A stretch of DNA of 7,529 bases. Origin: DASUBN01 sp036500225. Its GTDB lineage: Bacteria; Pseudomonadota; Gammaproteobacteria; Natronospirales; REEB76. Below the pieces are notes generated by a model. That model did no database searches. It was not told where the DNA came from and worked only from the letters and a program-made list of their open reading frames with translations. Made by a program: the position numbers and the translations under genes. The stretch's first letter is position 1. Each line of letters begins with the position of its first letter. The stretch spans positions 1 to 7,529 of the forward strand of contig DASYCJ010000085.1 of assembly GCA_036500225.1 (NCBI GenBank). The letters are read 5' to 3'. Shown piece after piece: positions 5,818 to 7,529 of the stretch.

Positions 5818-5823
5818 TATAAT
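5818..5823 (+). promoter_or_regulatory. Probable -10 box of the ddlA promoter
   Basis: A perfect TATAAT stands 38 bp before the ddlA ATG, giving a transcript leader of about 30 nt. At 17-bp spacing the -35 position (5795-5800) reads GGCAGC, which does not resemble TTGACA. The promoter may therefore need an activator; the nearby direct repeats are candidates. In the rest of the divergent gap (5614-5861) I see no well-defined minus-strand promoter; TTGATT with TTATTC 16 bp further on, overlapping the repeats, is a weak candidate. Confidence 0.6.
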
Positions 5824-5861
5824 GGTCCCCTGCTCCCACTCTCGATCCCAAGACAAACAAG

Positions 5862-6962
5862 ATGAAAGAATCTCGCATCCGGGTCGGCATCCTCTTCGGC
5901 GGCAAATCGGCGGAGCACGAAATCTCGCTGCTCTCGGCCAAGAACGTCATCGACGCCCTGGACCGCACCCGTTTCGAGCCGGTACTCATCGGCATCGACA
6001 AATCCGGCCGCTGGGTGACCAGCGAGCCCTCCAAGTTCTTACTGAACAGCGCCGACCCCAAGCTCATCGCGCTCAACAAGGCCGAGAGCCGCGACGTGGC
6101 ACTGGTGCCCCAGAGCGCCGGCAAGCTCACGGCCTTCGAGAGCGGCTCACCGGCCCAGGGAGTGGACGTGGTGTTCCCCATCCTGCATGGCCCCCTGGGC
6201 GAAGACGGCGCGGTGCAGGGGCTCCTGAAGCTCGCGGACGTGCCCTTCGTGGGCGCCGGCGTGCTGGGTTCGGCGGTGGGCATGGATAAGGATGTGATGA
6301 AGCGCCTGCTGAGGGACGCCGGCATCCCGGTGCCTAAGTTCCTGGTGTTCGGCCGGACTCAGAAGCCGGACTACGCGGCAGTAACCCGGGAGCTCGGCTC
6401 GCCGGTGTTCGTGAAGCCCGCGAACCTCGGTTCCTCGGTGGGCATCAGCAAGGCCAAGGATGAGGCCAGCTTCATGAAGGCGGTGGCGACGGCCTTCCGC
6501 TACGACACCAAGATAGTGATAGAAGAGAACATCAAGGCCCGTGAGATCGAGTGCGCGGTGCTGGGCAACCAGGATCCCAAAGCCTCCGTCCCCGGGGAGA
6601 TCATTCCCACCCATGAGTTCTACTCCTACGAAGCCAAGTACCTGGACGCGGAAGGGGCGAAGCTGGAGATCCCGGCCAAGCTGGACGCCGCCACGGTGAA
6701 GCGGGTGCAGGAGATGGCCGTGAGGACCTTCCAAGTCCTGAATTGCGAGGGCATGGGCCGAGTGGACTTCTTCCTGACTGCGGATGGCCAGCTCTACGTG
6801 AACGAGATCAACACCATCCCGGGTTTCACCAAGATCAGCATGTATCCCAAGCTCTGGGAAGCCAGCGGCATCGGTTACAGCGAGCTCATCAGCCGCCTGA
6901 TCGATCTGGCGCTGGAACGTTTCCAGCATGAACGGACCCTCTCCTCCTCTTACGACGGATGA
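5862..6962 (+). CDS. ddlA: D-alanine--D-alanine ligase, DdlA type
   Basis: This cytoplasmic enzyme joins two D-alanines at the cost of ATP to make the dipeptide for peptidoglycan precursors. The 366-residue length fits the DdlA branch (E. coli DdlA has 364) and exceeds the shorter DdlB type. The N-terminal motif GILFGGKSAEHEIS has Glu18, the equivalent of DdlB Glu15. HGPLGEDGAVQG and FVGAGVLGSAVGMDKD follow. The ATP-grasp region has FVKPANLGSSVGISK with Ser191-Ser192, and the omega-loop reads YSYEAKY at 254-260. Its tyrosine-lysine pattern indicates D-Ala-D-Ala rather than D-Ala-D-lactate specificity. GRVDFF and NEINTIPGF (Glu315, Asn317) supply magnesium ligands. The gene is not in a dcw division cluster and has its own promoter. 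The ribosome site before ATG 5862 is poor. gpmA follows after 5 bp, so the two are probably co-transcribed. Confidence 0.96.
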   Translation: MKESRIRVGILFGGKSAEHEISLLSAKNVIDALDRTRFEPVLIGIDKSGRWVTSEPSKFLLNSADPKLIALNKAESRDVALVPQSAGKLTAFESGSPAQGVDVVFPILHGPLGEDGAVQGLLKLADVPFVGAGVLGSAVGMDKDVMKRLLRDAGIPVPKFLVFGRTQKPDYAAVTRELGSPVFVKPANLGSSVGISKAKDEASFMKAVATAFRYDTKIVIEENIKAREIECAVLGNQDPKASVPGEIIPTHEFYSYEAKYLDAEGAKLEIPAKLDAATVKRVQEMAVRTFQVLNCEGMGRVDFFLTADGQLYVNEINTIPGFTKISMYPKLWEASGIGYSELISRLIDLALERFQHERTLSSSYDG

Positions 6963-6967
6963 GCCCC

Positions 6968-7529
6968 ATGAAGAAGAACAACGCCCCCAAGCTCGTACTG
7001 CTGCGTCACGGCTTCAGCGAATGGAATAAAGAGAATCGCTTCACCGGCTGGACCGACGTGGACCTGGCGCCGGAAGGTATCGCCGAGGCTAAAGAGGCTG
7101 CGCGGCTCCTAAAACTGGAAGGCTTTGGCTTCGACGTGGCTTACACCTCGGTCCTGAAGCGCGCCATCCGTACCCTCTGGACCGTGCAGCAGGACCTGGA
7201 CCTGATGTGGATACCGGTGCATAAGGATTGGCGTCTGAACGAACGCCACTATGGGGCGCTGCAGGGCCTGAACAAGGCCGAGACCGTGAAGCAATACGGC
7301 GAGGACCAGGTGAAGATCTGGCGCCGCAGCTATGACATCCCGCCGCCGGCCCTGAAGAAGACCGACGTGCGCCACCCCAAGTACGACCCGCGCTATGCGG
7401 ATTTGAAGGCCAAGGACCTGCCCGCCACCGAGAGCCTCAAAGACACGGTCGCCCGCTTCATCCCCTACTACAAGGCCAAGATCCTGCCGGCCATGAAACG
7501 GGGGGAACGGGTGCTGATCGTGGCCCATG
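6968..7529 (+). CDS. gpmA: 2,3-bisphosphoglycerate-dependent phosphoglycerate mutase, partial (3' end cut)
   Basis: This enzyme interconverts 3- and 2-phosphoglycerate in glycolysis through a phosphohistidine. The window holds 187 codons, about three quarters of the roughly 250-residue family length. It is close to E. coli GpmA over long blocks: NKENRFTGW, AYTSVLKRAI, LNERHYGALQGLNKAET and QVKIWRR. His14 is the phosphate acceptor (E. coli His11), the glutamate of LNERHYG is the general acid, and the last codon read, His187 in LIVAH, matches E. coli His184. The active-site phrase is RHGFS where the family normally has RHGES or RHGQS. The start at 6968 is preceded by GGATGAG; an in-frame ATG at 6959 overlapping the ddlA stop would add three residues (MSP) but has no ribosome site. 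Confidence 0.95.
   Translation, partial: MKKNNAPKLVLLRHGFSEWNKENRFTGWTDVDLAPEGIAEAKEAARLLKLEGFGFDVAYTSVLKRAIRTLWTVQQDLDLMWIPVHKDWRLNERHYGALQGLNKAETVKQYGEDQVKIWRRSYDIPPPALKKTDVRHPKYDPRYADLKAKDLPATESLKDTVARFIPYYKAKILPAMKRGERVLIVAH

Noticed and set aside
5462..6289. 275-codon plus-strand open frame spanning the divergent promoter region
   Set aside because: It overlaps the phosphoesterase on the other strand and ddlA in another frame, runs through a terminator hairpin and a -10 box, and its translation looks like out-of-frame arginine/proline-rich sequence.
6147..6929. 260-codon minus-strand open frame inside ddlA
   Set aside because: It is antisense to a well-conserved Ddl ATP-grasp domain and its translation has no recognisable motif.

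Overview
The window carries eight complete genes and two cut by its edges, all typical of a GC-rich proteobacterial chromosome. The gene set points to a proteobacterium, probably a gammaproteobacterium: a liu-type leucine/isovalerate degradation cluster, a DdlA-type D-Ala-D-Ala ligase next to a 2,3-BPG-dependent phosphoglycerate mutase, and a TatA/TatB pair. The lineage is inferred from protein resemblance only and cannot be fixed further by reading. There are no tRNA or rRNA genes, insertion sequences or CRISPR arrays.

Left block (1-3802, + strand). This is the distal part of a leucine-catabolism operon: the last 16 codons of a probable enoyl-CoA/methylglutaconyl-CoA hydratase (liuC-like), a small VOC/glyoxalase-fold protein, the biotin-carrying alpha subunit of methylcrotonyl-CoA carboxylase (liuD), and hydroxymethylglutaryl-CoA lyase (liuE). 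A secreted protein of unknown function, weakly DUF1579-like, follows with its own strong ribosome binding site. The genes overlap or nearly touch. LiuD carboxylates methylcrotonyl-CoA together with a beta subunit outside the window, LiuC hydrates the product, and LiuE cleaves HMG-CoA to acetyl-CoA and acetoacetate.

Middle block (3801-5740, - strand). This compact operon reads right to left: a Tat-signal-bearing calcineurin-like metallophosphoesterase, an amicyanin-like type I copper protein with a Sec signal, and a short TatA and short TatB. The 57-residue tatA is easily missed because of its size. No tatC follows; the operon ends at a good intrinsic terminator between the convergent blocks. 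A second minus-strand hairpin with a T-tract lies about 90 bp upstream of the phosphoesterase start and may act as an attenuator. The arrangement suggests an export module in which a periplasmic phosphoesterase and a copper protein travel with their own Tat subunits. This is the most interesting part of the window.

Right block (5781 to end, + strand). A promoter region with a perfect TATAAT box and a 10-bp direct repeat GCGGGAATAA precedes ddlA, which supplies D-Ala-D-Ala for peptidoglycan. gpmA (glycolysis) follows five bases later and runs off the window edge; it has an unusual RHGFS active-site motif.
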